64,000 bases of DNA from CAYQJS01 sp964417895 (GTDB lineage Bacteria; Chloroflexota; UBA6077; SHYK01): assembly GCA_964417895.1 (NCBI GenBank), contig CAYQJS010000005.1, positions 95,862 to 159,861 of the forward strand, given 5' to 3'. Under the pieces are notes generated by a model. It saw only the letters and a program-made list of their open reading frames with translations, was not told the DNA's origin and ran no database searches. Below, piece by piece: positions 1-9,302 of the stretch (its first letter is position 1; each line of letters starts with the position of its first letter). A program made the position numbers and the translations under genes.

Positions 1-48
1 CTGTTCGGCCGCCTCGCTCAGCCGAATGCGCCAGCGGCGGTTGGCCAC
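1..48 (-). CDS. parE: ParE-family toxin, N-terminal fragment cut by window edge
   Basis: Only the first 16 codons are visible, from a GTG at position 48. The peptide ends in WRIRLSEAAEQ, a typical start for RelE/ParE-superfamily ribonuclease or gyrase toxins. It begins 12 bases after the ParD-like antitoxin stop on the same strand, the normal antitoxin-toxin order. A CTG at 63 in the same frame is an alternative start that would overlap the antitoxin. The catalytic C-terminus lies outside the window, so the call rests on context plus this short motif. Confidence 0.5.
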   Translation of the reverse strand, partial: MANRRWRIRLSEAAEQ

Positions 49-59
49 CGTGAAGCGGC

Positions 60-341
60 TCAGGCGCCGGCGATCACGCTGTCAGTGATCTCGTTCAGGT
101 ACGCTGCGAGCGCCTCAGGATCGGAGAACTCCTTGAACGCGCCGCTTTCCAGGGCGGTGATGCCGATCGCCGCCGCTTCGCGGAGCGCCGTGAGCTTGGC
201 GGCGTCTTCTGTCTCGCGTCGCTCGATTAGCCGTAAGCCCTCCCGCAGCACTTCGCTCGCATTCTGATAGCGACCGGACCGCACGAGCGCCTCGATCAGC
301 CCCTCCTGATGTTCCGTCAGCACGACATTTCGGGTTGGCAT
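60..341 (-). CDS. parD: ParD-like antitoxin (type II toxin-antitoxin)
   Basis: A 93-residue protein starting MPTRNVVLTEHQ, with the ribbon-helix-helix pattern of the ParD/CC2985 family: a short beta strand (NVVLTEHQ), then a helix-turn-helix-like stretch through GRYQNASEVLREGLRLIE, then an acidic, partly disordered tail that would wrap the toxin. The start at 341 is chosen over an upstream in-frame start at 413 because GGAG sits 8 bases before it and family homology begins there. It is followed by a ParE-type toxin. A perfect palindrome 39-59 bp upstream is the likely site of autorepression. Confidence 0.85.
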   Translation of the reverse strand: MPTRNVVLTEHQEGLIEALVRSGRYQNASEVLREGLRLIERRETEDAAKLTALREAAAIGITALESGAFKEFSDPEALAAYLNEITDSVIAGA

Positions 342-379
342 GCTCGTTCTCCAAAGCCTGTTAACAGGGAGTCTAGCAC

Positions 380-400
380 CATTGGCAGAGTATGCCAATG
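380..400. promoter_or_regulatory. palindromic operator candidate of parDE
   Basis: CATTGGCA-N5-TGCCAATG is a perfect 8-bp inverted repeat 39 bp upstream of the parD start. Ribbon-helix-helix antitoxins bind such short palindromes in their own promoters, so this is the probable ParD site. Binding is inferred. The remaining 401-561 interval holds nothing recognisable. Confidence 0.5.
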
Positions 401-561
401 AGAAGGAGACCAACTCAAAAGGAACGGCCAGCTCAGCCCGGAACGACTAGCTTCGAAGTGGGTCAGAAACCTATCTCGTGTAAGGTGGGCATCTACCGCC
501 TGGCTGTCTTCGCCTGGAGCAACAACCTGCTCAAAACCATCCAGGGAAATGAGCAGCGATC

Positions 562-1926
562 CTACCGCAGGGGATCGCAGGCTGCGCACGCGGCGACGAG
601 CCGTGCGGCCACCCGCGGATCGGTCCCAAAGTGGAAATGGATATACGAGGCGAGGACGTTCCCGTTGGCAAAACCCTCCGGGCCATTATCCCGCTCGACC
701 ACCCGGTACGCGGCCATTTCGAGATCAACCGGCCGGGTGAGCTGGGAGTAATGAAACTCGTGCCCCACGCTGCCCGCGCCCGCGGGCAGGAGCGGACTGT
801 CGCGGATCGCCGTCACGGTCCGATAGCCGACCGTAACCCGCTCAGAACGGATTTCTGAGTCATATGGCACAAGGTCCACCATCGGCCAAGCGTTTCCTTC
901 CCGGTCGGTCAGCGTCCGGCCGAGATACATGAGGCCGCCGCACTCCCCGTAGATGGGGAGCCCGGCTCGGTGCGCGGCCCGCAACGCTTCGTGCACGGGC
1001 GCATTCGCGGACAGCTCGGCGGCGAAGAGCTCCGGAAACCCACCGCCGATGTAGACGCCCTGGGTGCCCGGCGGAAGGATGGTGTCCGTGAGCGGGCTGA
1101 ACGAGGTGAGCTCTGCTCCCATGGAGCGCAGCAGGTCGAGGCTGTCCTCATAGTAGAAGCTGAAAGCCTGGTCCCGCGCCACAGCGAGTCGCACGTGCGC
1201 GTTCGGCCCTCCGACTGCTGGAGGCTCCTCCGGCGTATTGAGCGGGGATGCTGCGGCAATGCTCCACAGCCGATCGAGGGCGAGGTGGGCCTCGGCCGCG
1301 TCTGCTAGTCGATTCACGAAGTCGCGGCCGAGATTCGCCTCAGCGGTGGGGACGAGCCCCAGGTAGCGTTCAGGGAGCGCAAGACTCGCGTCTCTCGGGA
1401 AGGCGCCGAGGACAGGGCGCCCCGTAGCCCTTTCGACCGCCTCAGTAACCGTGCGGGCATGCGACGGGCTCGCAACGCGGTTGAGGATGAACCCGACAAC
1501 CGAGAGCTCGCGGTCCAGGGTGAGGCACCCAAGTGCCATCGCGGCGGCGGTCTGCGCCGTTTTGGCAACGTCGAGCACGACGACGACCGGGGCACCGACC
1601 AGTTTGGCGACCTCCGCCGTCGATCCTGCGCCATCTGCGTTTCGGCCATCGAACAGGCCCATGACACCTTCGATCACCGATAAATGCGCGCCGGCGGAAC
1701 TCCGCGCGAAGCTAGCGAGCAGCCGACCTGGAGGCAGGAGGACGCTGTCCAGGTTGCGGCACGAACGGTTCGCGACGGCGCTGTGATAGCTGGGATCGAT
1801 GTAGTCGGGACCCACCTTGAACGGCTGTACCCGCTGTCCGCGGCGGACGAACGCGGCCAGGAGGGCGCACGTGATCGTGGTCTTCCCAACACCGCTCGCG
1901 AGCCCCGCTATGACGAGACGACGCAT
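562..1926 (-). CDS. cbiA: cobyrinate a,c-diamide synthase (CobB/CbiA)
   Basis: A 454-residue cytoplasmic enzyme that amidates the a and c side chains of cobyrinate (or the hydrogeno form) with glutamine and ATP, an early corrin-ring step of vitamin B12 synthesis. The N-terminal dethiobiotin-synthase-like P-loop GLASGVGKTT is at residues 8-17, followed by FKVGPDYIDP and VIEGVMGLFDG. The C-terminal class I glutaminase half has the nucleophile Cys in YGECGGLMYLG and the His in SYIHFHF. The start at 1926 is preferred over an upstream in-frame ATG at 1971, which reads through a palindromic repeat. No other cobalamin gene is nearby and no cobalamin riboswitch is visible, so it probably stands alone here. 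Confidence 0.93.
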   Translation of the reverse strand: MRRLVIAGLASGVGKTTITCALLAAFVRRGQRVQPFKVGPDYIDPSYHSAVANRSCRNLDSVLLPPGRLLASFARSSAGAHLSVIEGVMGLFDGRNADGAGSTAEVAKLVGAPVVVVLDVAKTAQTAAAMALGCLTLDRELSVVGFILNRVASPSHARTVTEAVERATGRPVLGAFPRDASLALPERYLGLVPTAEANLGRDFVNRLADAAEAHLALDRLWSIAAASPLNTPEEPPAVGGPNAHVRLAVARDQAFSFYYEDSLDLLRSMGAELTSFSPLTDTILPPGTQGVYIGGGFPELFAAELSANAPVHEALRAAHRAGLPIYGECGGLMYLGRTLTDREGNAWPMVDLVPYDSEIRSERVTVGYRTVTAIRDSPLLPAGAGSVGHEFHYSQLTRPVDLEMAAYRVVERDNGPEGFANGNVLASYIHFHFGTDPRVAARLVAACAACDPLR

Positions 1927-1944
1927 CACTGGCAATGAAAGATT

Positions 1945-2015
1945 ACCCCTCTCCCTAACCCTCCCCCGCAAGGGGGGAGGGGACCAGTTTCGCTCCCCCG
2001 CAAGGGGGGAGGGGG
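1945..2015. repeat. palindromic C/G-rich intergenic repeat, family R1
   Basis: Two back-to-back hairpins of the type CCCTCCCCCGCAAGGGGGGAGGG, preceded by CCCTCTCCCTAAC, lie between the amidase stop and the cbiA start. The same unit recurs in inverted orientation at 9303-9418 and in reduced form at 62029-62066. Strong stem potential suggests REP-like behaviour or transcription ending. Confidence 0.8.
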
Positions 2016-2024
2016 TATTTTCGA

Positions 2025-3533
2025 TTACGGCTCGCCCGGCAGTGGTGGCGTGCTGCTCGGCGCTGTGCGGTGCCTTGTCGCCTGCTCGTACGCATACGCG
2101 AGCTTGATCATTGCACCGTCGCTGTACGGCCTGCCCAGGAAGGTGATTCCCACTGGGAGCTCGTCCGAAGTGAATCCCGCCGGCACCGAGATCGATGGGA
2201 CGTAGACCAGGTAGGTGTTGAGATGCGTCGCTCCCCGTGAGTTGTAGTACGGCGGGCTGACGCCCTCGCTGATGAGCGTCGGCTGGTGCTCGACAGTCTT
2301 GTGCACGATGGCATCGAGATTGTGGTCAGCCATCACCTTGAAGAGGTTGATCGTCAGCGCTTCCCGCGCGGCAAGGGACTCGTAGTACTCGGCCTGCCCG
2401 CCATCGCGGATGCTGGGAGCGCGTCGCAGCACCCTGCCGTAATCCGGCGATGCGAGCATTTCCTGCCGCGTCTTAAACGGCGGATTTCCTCCGCGTCCGA
2501 AGTATTCGCTGAATGCCTGGTCGCTGTCGCCACCACGCCTCTTCGCCAGCAGGCTGAGCAGGTCAGGGATGACGATCGGATCGATAACGGTGGCTCTCGC
2601 CCCTTCTAGCTCGGCGACGGCCCGATCGAAAGCCTGGGTAACCTTCGCGAAGTCTGCGGAGTCCGGCTCGGAGGTCTGTCCCATGGATTCACGGAGGATG
2701 CCGATGCGCGCTCCCTTGAGCCCGGCGGCGTCGAGATACGCAGTGTAGGTCGATGGAATCTGACCGACCCCGAGCGCGGTGAGCGGATCCTCGGGATCGT
2801 AGCCGACCATCACATCCAGCAGCAGCGCCAGGTCGCGGACCGTTCTGGCCATCGGGCCCAGCGATCCATTCGTACTGGGCCAACCAGCATACACGCCACT
2901 GCGGCTCACCAGACCAGCGGTAGGCCTCATGCCAACGATGCCATTCCATGCCGACGGTCTTCGTATCGAGGCGAAGCCCTCCTGCCCCACGCCGACTGCT
3001 CCGAAGTTGGCCGAGACCGCCGCGCCCGGGCCTCCGGACGATCCACCCGGTGTGCGCTCCAAGTCGTAGGGGTTTTTGGTCGACCCGAACAGCGAGCCGT
3101 GGGTGTCGCCCCCGCCAAGCTCCCCGAGCGTGGCCTTCGCCAGAAGGATCGCGCCGGCTTGCTTCAATCGCCCGGCGACGAATGAGTCCCTCGCTGGGTA
3201 GTAGTCCTTGAACAGGACTGAGCCGAGGGTCGTGGGCATTCCCGCCGCATCCATCTGGTCCTTCAGAATCACGGGAACGCCATGCAGCGGTCCAACCGGC
3301 CCGGATGCTCGCAAGGCGGCATCCAATCGGTCCGCCTCCCTCAGGGCATCAGGGGCGACGGTAATGATGGAGTTGATGGTGGGCCCGCCGCGATCGTACG
3401 CGTCGATCCGGTTCAGATAGAGCTGAGTGAGCTCGCGGGCCGACAGGTCTCCCGTCGTATAGGCCCGCTGGATGTCATCGATTGTGGCTTCCAGTAGGTG
3501 GAACGTGTTGACTTCGCTCACGAGCTGGGTCAT
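2025..3533 (-). CDS. amidase signature family protein
   Basis: A 502-residue amidase-signature hydrolase of the GatA/AmiE-like group. It has the Ser-cisSer-Lys triad: Lys91 in VILKDQ, the cis-Ser pair in TPGGSSGGPG (165-166), and the nucleophile Ser189 in FASIRRP. The segment before the nucleophile reads GVGQEGFASIRRP rather than the usual GTDTGGSIRxP, so the oxyanion strand is atypical, but all three triad residues are present. No signal peptide is seen. It ends about 100 bp before cbiA and begins 12 bp after a VOC gene on the same strand, suggesting co-transcription with that VOC protein. Substrate unknown. Confidence 0.9.
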   Translation of the reverse strand: MTQLVSEVNTFHLLEATIDDIQRAYTTGDLSARELTQLYLNRIDAYDRGGPTINSIITVAPDALREADRLDAALRASGPVGPLHGVPVILKDQMDAAGMPTTLGSVLFKDYYPARDSFVAGRLKQAGAILLAKATLGELGGGDTHGSLFGSTKNPYDLERTPGGSSGGPGAAVSANFGAVGVGQEGFASIRRPSAWNGIVGMRPTAGLVSRSGVYAGWPSTNGSLGPMARTVRDLALLLDVMVGYDPEDPLTALGVGQIPSTYTAYLDAAGLKGARIGILRESMGQTSEPDSADFAKVTQAFDRAVAELEGARATVIDPIVIPDLLSLLAKRRGGDSDQAFSEYFGRGGNPPFKTRQEMLASPDYGRVLRRAPSIRDGGQAEYYESLAAREALTINLFKVMADHNLDAIVHKTVEHQPTLISEGVSPPYYNSRGATHLNTYLVYVPSISVPAGFTSDELPVGITFLGRPYSDGAMIKLAYAYEQATRHRTAPSSTPPLPGEP

Positions 3534-3545
3534 CAGTCGTTCCCG

Positions 3546-4037
3546 CTAGTGCGCCGCCGCGGGGGTGAGCCGCATGGCCTGCGCGGTGATGTCTTCGACG
3601 CTCTGGTCCAGGTCGAGGGCGTAGTTGCCGCTCTTTTCTCGCTCGAGGTCGGTGTCCACCATGGCGAATACTTCAAGGCGGTTGCCCTCGGGATCCAGGA
3701 AGTAGCACGACACGGTGTTGCCTAGCGTCGCATATGCGTGGCTGACGCAATGGTCGATCGGCACGCCGGCGGCCTTGAAGTGCTCGTAGTACGCTTTGAC
3801 GTCGGCCACTGTCGGCACGTGCCAGGCGATGTGAGCCAGGATTTTGCTGTCGCCGTCTCGGCCTGTTGCTAGCGCGATCTGATGGTCCTCAACCTCCGGG
3901 TCCGGAGTCATAAAGACCATCCGTCCTGGGGCCTGATGCGTGATGGTGAGGCCCAGGTGCTCTTGATAGAACGCGACCATCCTGTCCAGGTCACGGACGT
4001 TGATAACGACGTGGCTCAACGCGCTCACGTGTGGCAT
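3546..4037 (-). CDS. VOC-family (glyoxalase/extradiol dioxygenase-like) protein
   Basis: A 163-residue single vicinal-oxygen-chelate module pair. The first beta-alpha-beta-beta-beta unit opens with ALSHVVINVRDLDRMVAFY and the second with ILAHIAWHVPTVADVKAYY. Metal-ligand candidates are His9, the His in the second unit start, and the Glu in GNRLEVFAM. It resembles catechol-2,3-dioxygenase-like proteins, but this fold also covers isomerases and lyases. The C-terminal tail after residue 130 is an extra helix-rich segment. It is followed 12 bp later by the amidase, so both probably share a transcript. Confidence 0.85.
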   Translation of the reverse strand: MPHVSALSHVVINVRDLDRMVAFYQEHLGLTITHQAPGRMVFMTPDPEVEDHQIALATGRDGDSKILAHIAWHVPTVADVKAYYEHFKAAGVPIDHCVSHAYATLGNTVSCYFLDPEGNRLEVFAMVDTDLEREKSGNYALDLDQSVEDITAQAMRLTPAAAH

Positions 4038-4099
4038 TCCCTTACCCCTCGCTGGCTCCTTCGATGGCTAGCGGACTCTAGCCCTGGATGCGCCCGTTG

Positions 4100-4303
4100 T
4101 CAAACCGAGGTGAGCGGCGACACCTCCGCGTAAACCGCGATCGAATCCCGCGGCGCATCGATCGACAGCCAGATGCGCGGCAAGGCGCCGTTTGTGTGGA
4201 CTTCAAAGGACCAACCGAGGAACGCGTCAGCGCTGTTTTGTTGGAAGCCTGTTTCGATAAGGTGGCGAGGAAGCGCCGGGTACTCGCGGTTATGCTCGTA
4301 CAT
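4100..4303 (-). CDS. short hypothetical ORF in a 450-bp gap
   Basis: A 67-codon frame, MYEHNREYPALP to VYAEVSPLTSV, lies alone between the MFS exporter (ends 4489) and the VOC gene (starts 4037). Its composition is protein-like, with alternating hydrophobic strands near the C-terminus, and the codon pattern looks coding. No family is recognised and no convincing ribosome-binding site is seen. It may be the remains of a larger gene. Nothing else is visible in 4038-4488. Confidence 0.25.
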   Translation of the reverse strand: MYEHNREYPALPRHLIETGFQQNSADAFLGWSFEVHTNGALPRIWLSIDAPRDSIAVYAEVSPLTSV

Positions 4304-4488
4304 GGTGGCGGATCGATTTCGGCGCTCCCAGTCTACGCATCAAGCCTCCTGGCCGCAACGCCAAACAATCGAGGCGGCTCGGCCGCTGCCGAACCGGAGC
4401 TGAAGCTCAGGTGGCACCGGCTGTTCGTGGAAGCGATGATCGTTCGGTCGCTCGCGCCACGATCGCCGCTGGCGAGGCGCGCGTCAGC

Positions 4489-5769
4489 TTACCCGTGTTG
4501 CTGCGCCGCCTCGGCCAGGGCTGCTTCCCGAAGGTCGATTAACCGTCGCGTCGGCCGGCCGTGAGCACCGAAGAACGCAGCCGCGGCGATCACCATTGCC
4601 CCATTGAGGATCAACGATAACGGGGCCGTCGCCACCGCCGCGATGCCGCTGAACTGTATTTCGCCTAGCGGCCGGACGCTCGAATGCACGATGCCCCACA
4701 GACCCATGACGCGGCCGCGGAATTCGTTGGGGACCAGCATCTGGAGGTTCTGCTGAATGCCCACATTGAGCGCAGACCCCCCGGTGCCAAGGGCGAACAG
4801 AACCACCAGAGAGAGCCAGTAGATCGGCGTGAGCGCGAAGCCGATCATTGACGTGCCGAGCAGCAGCAGGCTCCCCACGAGCAGCCGCCGCTGGTGGCTC
4901 GGGGCCGACAGATTAGAAGCCACAAAGACACCGACCAGGCTGCCGACGCCCATCGCGCCCCACATGACGCCCAGCACCTCAGGTCCCACTTGGAGCGAGT
5001 CCTTGGCGATCACCGGGAACAGGATGGTCATCGAATTCCCGAAGAACATGCTGTAGTACGAGAGGCCGATGAGGAACGCGAATACCCGGTTGCGCCAGAT
5101 GAAGTGCACACCGGCGGCCATATTTTCCAATACGCTCCCACCCCGCGACCGGTTAATCGGTGGCAACCGAATCCTCGTCAGCATCAGGGCGTAGACGGCA
5201 ATACCCGAGATCGCTATGAGCCACACGATGCCGGCAGCGATCCGGGCGGAATCGGTCGCGCCGAGCACCAGGGCGAGGATGAACCCTCCGACGACGGGCG
5301 CACCGATACGCGTGGCCGGATGAATGGCGGCATTGAGGGCGACCGCGTTGGGCAGGGCGTCGCGCGAGATGAGATGAGGGAACATCGACTGGCGGGCCGG
5401 ATTCTCGAACGAGCCGACCGCAGCCTGGATGAACGCGATGACGAAGATGTGCCACACCTCAAGCAGCTCGGTGAGGGCCAGCGCGGCGAGCGTGCTCAGC
5501 AGTGCGATGTAGGCAACTTGCACGGCGATGAGGAGCTTCCGTTGATCGAGCTTGTCGGCGATCACGCCGCCGAGCAACACTAGCGCGGTGGCGGGTATCG
5601 CCTGGGCGAGCGCGTTGATGCCCAGGTAAGCTTTCGAGCCGGAGATCTCGTAAATCAGCCAGGGCTCCAGCATCCAGAGCATCTGCTGCCCGGAAACTGA
5701 GACGACGTGGCCGATCCAGTAGAGGCGAAAATCGCCGTACCTCAGTGCGGCGAATCGTTGCGGCTGCAT
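4489..5769 (-). CDS. MFS transporter, 12 TM, exporter-like
   Basis: A 426-residue integral membrane protein starting MQPQRFAALRYGDFRLYWIGHVVS, the typical opening of the MFS_3/EntS-like exporter group. About twelve hydrophobic segments follow, with the loop 2-3 motif GGVIADKLDQRKLL (MFS motif A). It is a paralogue of the transporter at 17999-19252, sharing GRVMG and the same overall layout. The substrate is not predictable. It could export a toxic aromatic or a metabolite, given the Rieske oxygenase gene upstream on the same strand, though a 209-bp repeat-bearing gap separates the two. Confidence 0.9.
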   Translation of the reverse strand: MQPQRFAALRYGDFRLYWIGHVVSVSGQQMLWMLEPWLIYEISGSKAYLGINALAQAIPATALVLLGGVIADKLDQRKLLIAVQVAYIALLSTLAALALTELLEVWHIFVIAFIQAAVGSFENPARQSMFPHLISRDALPNAVALNAAIHPATRIGAPVVGGFILALVLGATDSARIAAGIVWLIAISGIAVYALMLTRIRLPPINRSRGGSVLENMAAGVHFIWRNRVFAFLIGLSYYSMFFGNSMTILFPVIAKDSLQVGPEVLGVMWGAMGVGSLVGVFVASNLSAPSHQRRLLVGSLLLLGTSMIGFALTPIYWLSLVVLFALGTGGSALNVGIQQNLQMLVPNEFRGRVMGLWGIVHSSVRPLGEIQFSGIAAVATAPLSLILNGAMVIAAAAFFGAHGRPTRRLIDLREAALAEAAQQHG

Positions 5770-5835
5770 GGTGAGGGCTAAGTGTACGTCCGCGCCTCTC
5801 AGCCGTTTGCGGAGGTGACCCCGCGAGGCAGCTCT

Positions 5836-5977
5836 AGCGGCGCGGCCGAGAAAGCCAGTCTGTCATCCTGAGTGGAGCGAAGGATCTGTCACGAGCGTAA
5901 TGTTCCATGCACAGACCTCACACTGCCACCAGATCCTTCGGCCTGCGGCCTCAGGATGACACTTTCCGTCCACGCCT
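5836..5977. repeat. dispersed palindromic repeat, family R2, copy 1
   Basis: About 142 bp with ends TGTCATCCTGAG and CTCAGGATGACA forming a large inverted repeat. It abuts the stop of the Rieske gene at 5979. A second copy with roughly 85-90 percent identity by eye lies at 30318-30459 in the same orientation, and a degenerate copy is at 61868-61965. It is a likely non-coding MITE/REP-type element. Confidence 0.85.
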
Positions 5978-5978
5978 G

Positions 5979-7319
5979 CTATGCGGGACAGGACGGGTTC
6001 ACGCCCGCCAGGACGCGGCGGCGATCCTGGGTCGCTTCGAACCAGGAATCCGTTGTCGGTATCAGCAGCGCATCCGCGCGGATCATGTAGGCCTCCGGGT
6101 TGGTGACCTCGGGGGGCACGGTCCCGTGGTCGCGCAGCGCCCTTGAGGCTCGAAGCAGGCGACGGCGCACCGAGATGATGGCGGAATCGCTGGTGCCCAG
6201 GTGCTCTCTGCTGCGGTCGTAGATAGGGCCCATACTCAGCTGCGGGGCGGCGTCTTGAGCCCAAAACTCCGAGATGCCGGAAAAAGTCTTGGTCCGCTGG
6301 ACCTCGCGGTCGATGAAGAAATCGTTCCCTAGGCCCGGCAGGGGACGCCAGCGGCCATAGGGCTGGGTGCTGACCGGCATCCGCATCTCCGGGGATATGT
6401 TCCACACCCCGGAGCGGTTCGCCTGGCGGTCCACTTCGGCGTCGGTGAGGCGCCGGTTGGGGTGGAAGCTTACGCCGATCACGAACACGTTCTCGTCGTC
6501 GACGGGGACCCATGCTCGCCAGCCGCGGGTCGGGTTCTCCCCGTACGGCCCGGTCATCGTGTGGAAAGGCATGAGGTGTTGGGAGATGCGCCAGTAACGC
6601 ATGCCGTCCCCGGCTTCTCGCCCGGCGCCGATGCAGATGCCGTACTCAGTCTCCAGGATCTCAAAGCGAGGGTGCGTGTCGTTCCTGCGGATCTGATCGA
6701 CCAGCCGTCGAGGTCCGCCCGTGCGGAAGCGCAGCTCGCTGTCGTCGTCGATGTTCAGCCGACTATGCACGAAGGAGACGTGACTCTGGTCGATGTCTCC
6801 TTCCATGCCCTGTACCCAGTTGCTGTACTGGACGCGCTTCGAAGCATGCCGCTGCTCCGCTGGAAGATCCATCCATTCGAGGTGTGGGAGCGGTGGAGGC
6901 GGGCTCTGCGGACCGAGGTAAGCCCAGATCACACCACCCCGTTCGACGCACGGGTAAGCGGTTTGGCGGATCTTGTCGCGGAAGTTGCTCTCCAGTGGCT
7001 CGTTGGGCATATCCACGCAGCGGCCGTCAACGTCGTACTTCCACCCGTGGTAGACGCACCGCAGCCCGCAATCCTCGTTTCGCCCGAAGAACAGCGACGC
7101 GCCCCGATGCGCACAGTGATCGTCCAGGAGCCCGATTCTGCCCATCGAGTCGCGGAACGCAATGAGGTCTTCCCCGAGGAGCCTGACTCGCTGGGGGTCG
7201 CCGTCCTGTACGGCCTCCCAATCGAACAGGAAGGGCAGCCAGTAGTGGCGCAAGAGCGTCCCAGTGGCGGTCCCAGGTCCAACGCGGCACAGAAGCTCGT
7301 TGTCCTCTTTGGAGAGCAT
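5979..7319 (-). CDS. Rieske non-heme iron oxygenase, phthalate-4,5-dioxygenase-like
   Basis: A 446-residue alpha-subunit-type ring-hydroxylating oxygenase. The Rieske [2Fe-2S] ligands are Cys69-x-His71 and Cys88-x2-His91. The mononuclear iron site is visible as Asp177, His180 and His185 in GDIDQSHVSFVH. The opening GPGTATGTLLRHYWLP is characteristic of the phthalate 4,5-dioxygenase/LigXa-like group. No reductase or ferredoxin gene is in the window, so the electron donor is encoded elsewhere. It is transcribed divergently from the binding-protein gene at 7508. The last codons run directly into repeat R2, so the extreme C-terminus may have been altered by that element. Confidence 0.93.
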   Translation of the reverse strand: MLSKEDNELLCRVGPGTATGTLLRHYWLPFLFDWEAVQDGDPQRVRLLGEDLIAFRDSMGRIGLLDDHCAHRGASLFFGRNEDCGLRCVYHGWKYDVDGRCVDMPNEPLESNFRDKIRQTAYPCVERGGVIWAYLGPQSPPPPLPHLEWMDLPAEQRHASKRVQYSNWVQGMEGDIDQSHVSFVHSRLNIDDDSELRFRTGGPRRLVDQIRRNDTHPRFEILETEYGICIGAGREAGDGMRYWRISQHLMPFHTMTGPYGENPTRGWRAWVPVDDENVFVIGVSFHPNRRLTDAEVDRQANRSGVWNISPEMRMPVSTQPYGRWRPLPGLGNDFFIDREVQRTKTFSGISEFWAQDAAPQLSMGPIYDRSREHLGTSDSAIISVRRRLLRASRALRDHGTVPPEVTNPEAYMIRADALLIPTTDSWFEATQDRRRVLAGVNPSCPA

Positions 7320-7507
7320 GGTTACCTCCCTGAATCGCCGCCCCGCGGAAGACTGAGTAAGCGTCCCCGCTCATGAGATAGTAATCGAGGGGGCCAGGCA
7401 AGCCTATCATCCGCCAGCGTTGGTGGGAGAATCACGCAACACCCTCCGTCTACCGTCGATAGAATGGGGGGCTCTCGTCCCCAGGTTGGACTGTGAAGGG
7501 GGGAAAC

Positions 7508-9235
7508 ATGAATCTCGTCGCGAAGCATGGAACATCGCGTTCGGTTCTCGTAGGCATCCTTGCCGGCGTTGTGCTCGCCAGCGCATGCGCGCCGGCGGGG
7601 CCATCGGCAGGGACAGCCCAGTCGCAGGGGAGCCCCTCGGAGCGAAAGACAATCACCATCGCGGAATCTTCGGCGATAACGGGGTTCGGCCCGCAGGACG
7701 GTCGCTCGACGGAGGTCGCCGCCGTCGCTCACGCGGGCCTCGTCCGGAACAAGAACTGGGAGGCTTCGCCAGAGCCGTGGCTCGCCACCGAGCTTCCTTC
7801 GATCGAACGCGGCACCTGGAAGGTCCTCCCGGATGGCCGGATGGACACGACGTGGCGGCTGCGGAGCGGGGTCACGTGGCACGATGGAGCCCCGTTCATC
7901 GCACAGGACGTGGTCTTCGGCTGGGAAGTCGTGATGCATCCCCTGTTCGCCGCCAGGGTGCGAACGATCCCAGAGATGATGGAGTCGGTGACTGCTCCTG
8001 ATGACTCGACGCTGCGCGTGGTCTGGAAGGGGCCCTCGCACTGGGCGGACCGGCTCTTCCAGATTCACATGTACCCCCTGCCCCGGCACCTCGTCGAGGC
8101 AGAGTTCCGAGCGGCCCCTGACAACTTTGCGACCAACCCCTACTTCTCGTCGGAGTTCGTGGGTCTCGGGCCCTATCGGCTCGCGTCCTGGACACCGGGC
8201 CTCGATATGCGTCTGGAGGCCTACGCCAATTACTTTGGCGGCAGGCCCAAGATCGACACGATCAGCTACATCGTTATCAGCGACGACAATGCCGCGCTGG
8301 CCAGGGTGCTGGCCAACGAGGTGGACGTCACATTGCGGTCCACAGTGGGCTTCATTCCCGCGGTGACCGCGAAGGAGCGCTGGGAGAGTACTGGTGACGG
8401 CACGGTGTACTTCACGCCCACGGGTTTCAACTGGCTCGGCTTTAGCTCAGTTCCCCCGTCCGCCCAGTGGTTCAGTGACGTGCGGGTGCGGCGTGCCATG
8501 CTCCAGGCTATCGATCGTCCGGAGATCATCCGTGTCTTCTTCAATGATGTCAGCGGCGTTCCTGACACTGTTGTTCCGCCGCGCCATCCAGTCTTTCCCG
8601 ACGTGAACCGGGCAGTAATGAAGTACCCGTTCGACCCGGCGCGGGCCGCGCAGCTCTTCGGCGAGAGTGGATGGTCGTCGAGCAGCGATGGGGCGAAGGT
8701 GTTGGTGAATCAGCGCGGAGACCGGTTCTCCATCGACTTCCGCTCGAGCGCCGGCGAGCAGCAGGAGGAGCAGGTCCAGGCGGCCGTGGCGCAGTACTGG
8801 CAGAACGCCGGCATCGAGCCGAAGATCAACAATATCTCCCGCGCTCAGGCAAGGAATGACCGAGAGGCCGCTGAAAACTGGCCCGGGATGGATTTCGCTC
8901 GCCACAACATGGAGGTGAGCGACATCCCGGAGCGATGGCATAGCCGGCAAACGCCCACCGAGACAAACAAGTGGGCAGGAAAGAACCATTCGCGCTGGTC
9001 TGTGGGCGACACCCTGATCGAGCGTTGGGAGCGTGAGCTCGACGCCGTGCAGCGGGATCGCCTGTTGGTGGACATCGCCCGACGCTGGTCGGAGGACCTG
9101 CCGGTCCTTCCGTTGCACTACACCATCGAGATCACGACGGTCCGCAAGGGCATCAGCGGGGCCGGTCCCAAGCTTGGCTCGGGGGACACGAACTCGGTCG
9201 CCTGGAACATTGAGACGTGGGACCTGAATCGCTAG
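7508..9235 (+). CDS. family-5 ABC substrate-binding lipoprotein (1 of 5)
   Basis: A 575-residue extracytoplasmic solute-binding protein of the oligopeptide/nickel/opine type (SBP_bac_5). A signal peptide ends in a lipobox with LASAC, and the mature lipoprotein begins CAPAG. Core motifs include TWRLRSGVTWHDGAPFIAQDVVFGW and the domain-hinge region FVGLGPYRL. The start at 7508 is favoured over an in-frame GTG at 7493 because AAGGGGGG lies directly upstream. No permease or ATPase gene follows; the next gene is an amidohydrolase. The ligand is unknown and need not be a peptide. Confidence 0.93.
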   Translation: MNLVAKHGTSRSVLVGILAGVVLASACAPAGPSAGTAQSQGSPSERKTITIAESSAITGFGPQDGRSTEVAAVAHAGLVRNKNWEASPEPWLATELPSIERGTWKVLPDGRMDTTWRLRSGVTWHDGAPFIAQDVVFGWEVVMHPLFAARVRTIPEMMESVTAPDDSTLRVVWKGPSHWADRLFQIHMYPLPRHLVEAEFRAAPDNFATNPYFSSEFVGLGPYRLASWTPGLDMRLEAYANYFGGRPKIDTISYIVISDDNAALARVLANEVDVTLRSTVGFIPAVTAKERWESTGDGTVYFTPTGFNWLGFSSVPPSAQWFSDVRVRRAMLQAIDRPEIIRVFFNDVSGVPDTVVPPRHPVFPDVNRAVMKYPFDPARAAQLFGESGWSSSSDGAKVLVNQRGDRFSIDFRSSAGEQQEEQVQAAVAQYWQNAGIEPKINNISRAQARNDREAAENWPGMDFARHNMEVSDIPERWHSRQTPTETNKWAGKNHSRWSVGDTLIERWERELDAVQRDRLLVDIARRWSEDLPVLPLHYTIEITTVRKGISGAGPKLGSGDTNSVAWNIETWDLNR

Positions 9236-9302
9236 GGCCGTACATGACAGACTGGCTTCTCGGCCGCTAGTGCAGCGTCGCGTAATTCGTGACCCGGGCA
9301 CT

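Noticed and set aside
562..1971. Cobalamin riboswitch or further B12 genes around cbiA
   Set aside because: No B12-box-like sequence was seen upstream, and the neighbours are a repeat, an amidase and a toxin-antitoxin pair.
6462..7376. Long plus-strand frame of about 300 codons opposite the Rieske gene
   Set aside because: It is the antisense of a clear Rieske oxygenase in high-GC DNA. The peptide has no recognisable domain.
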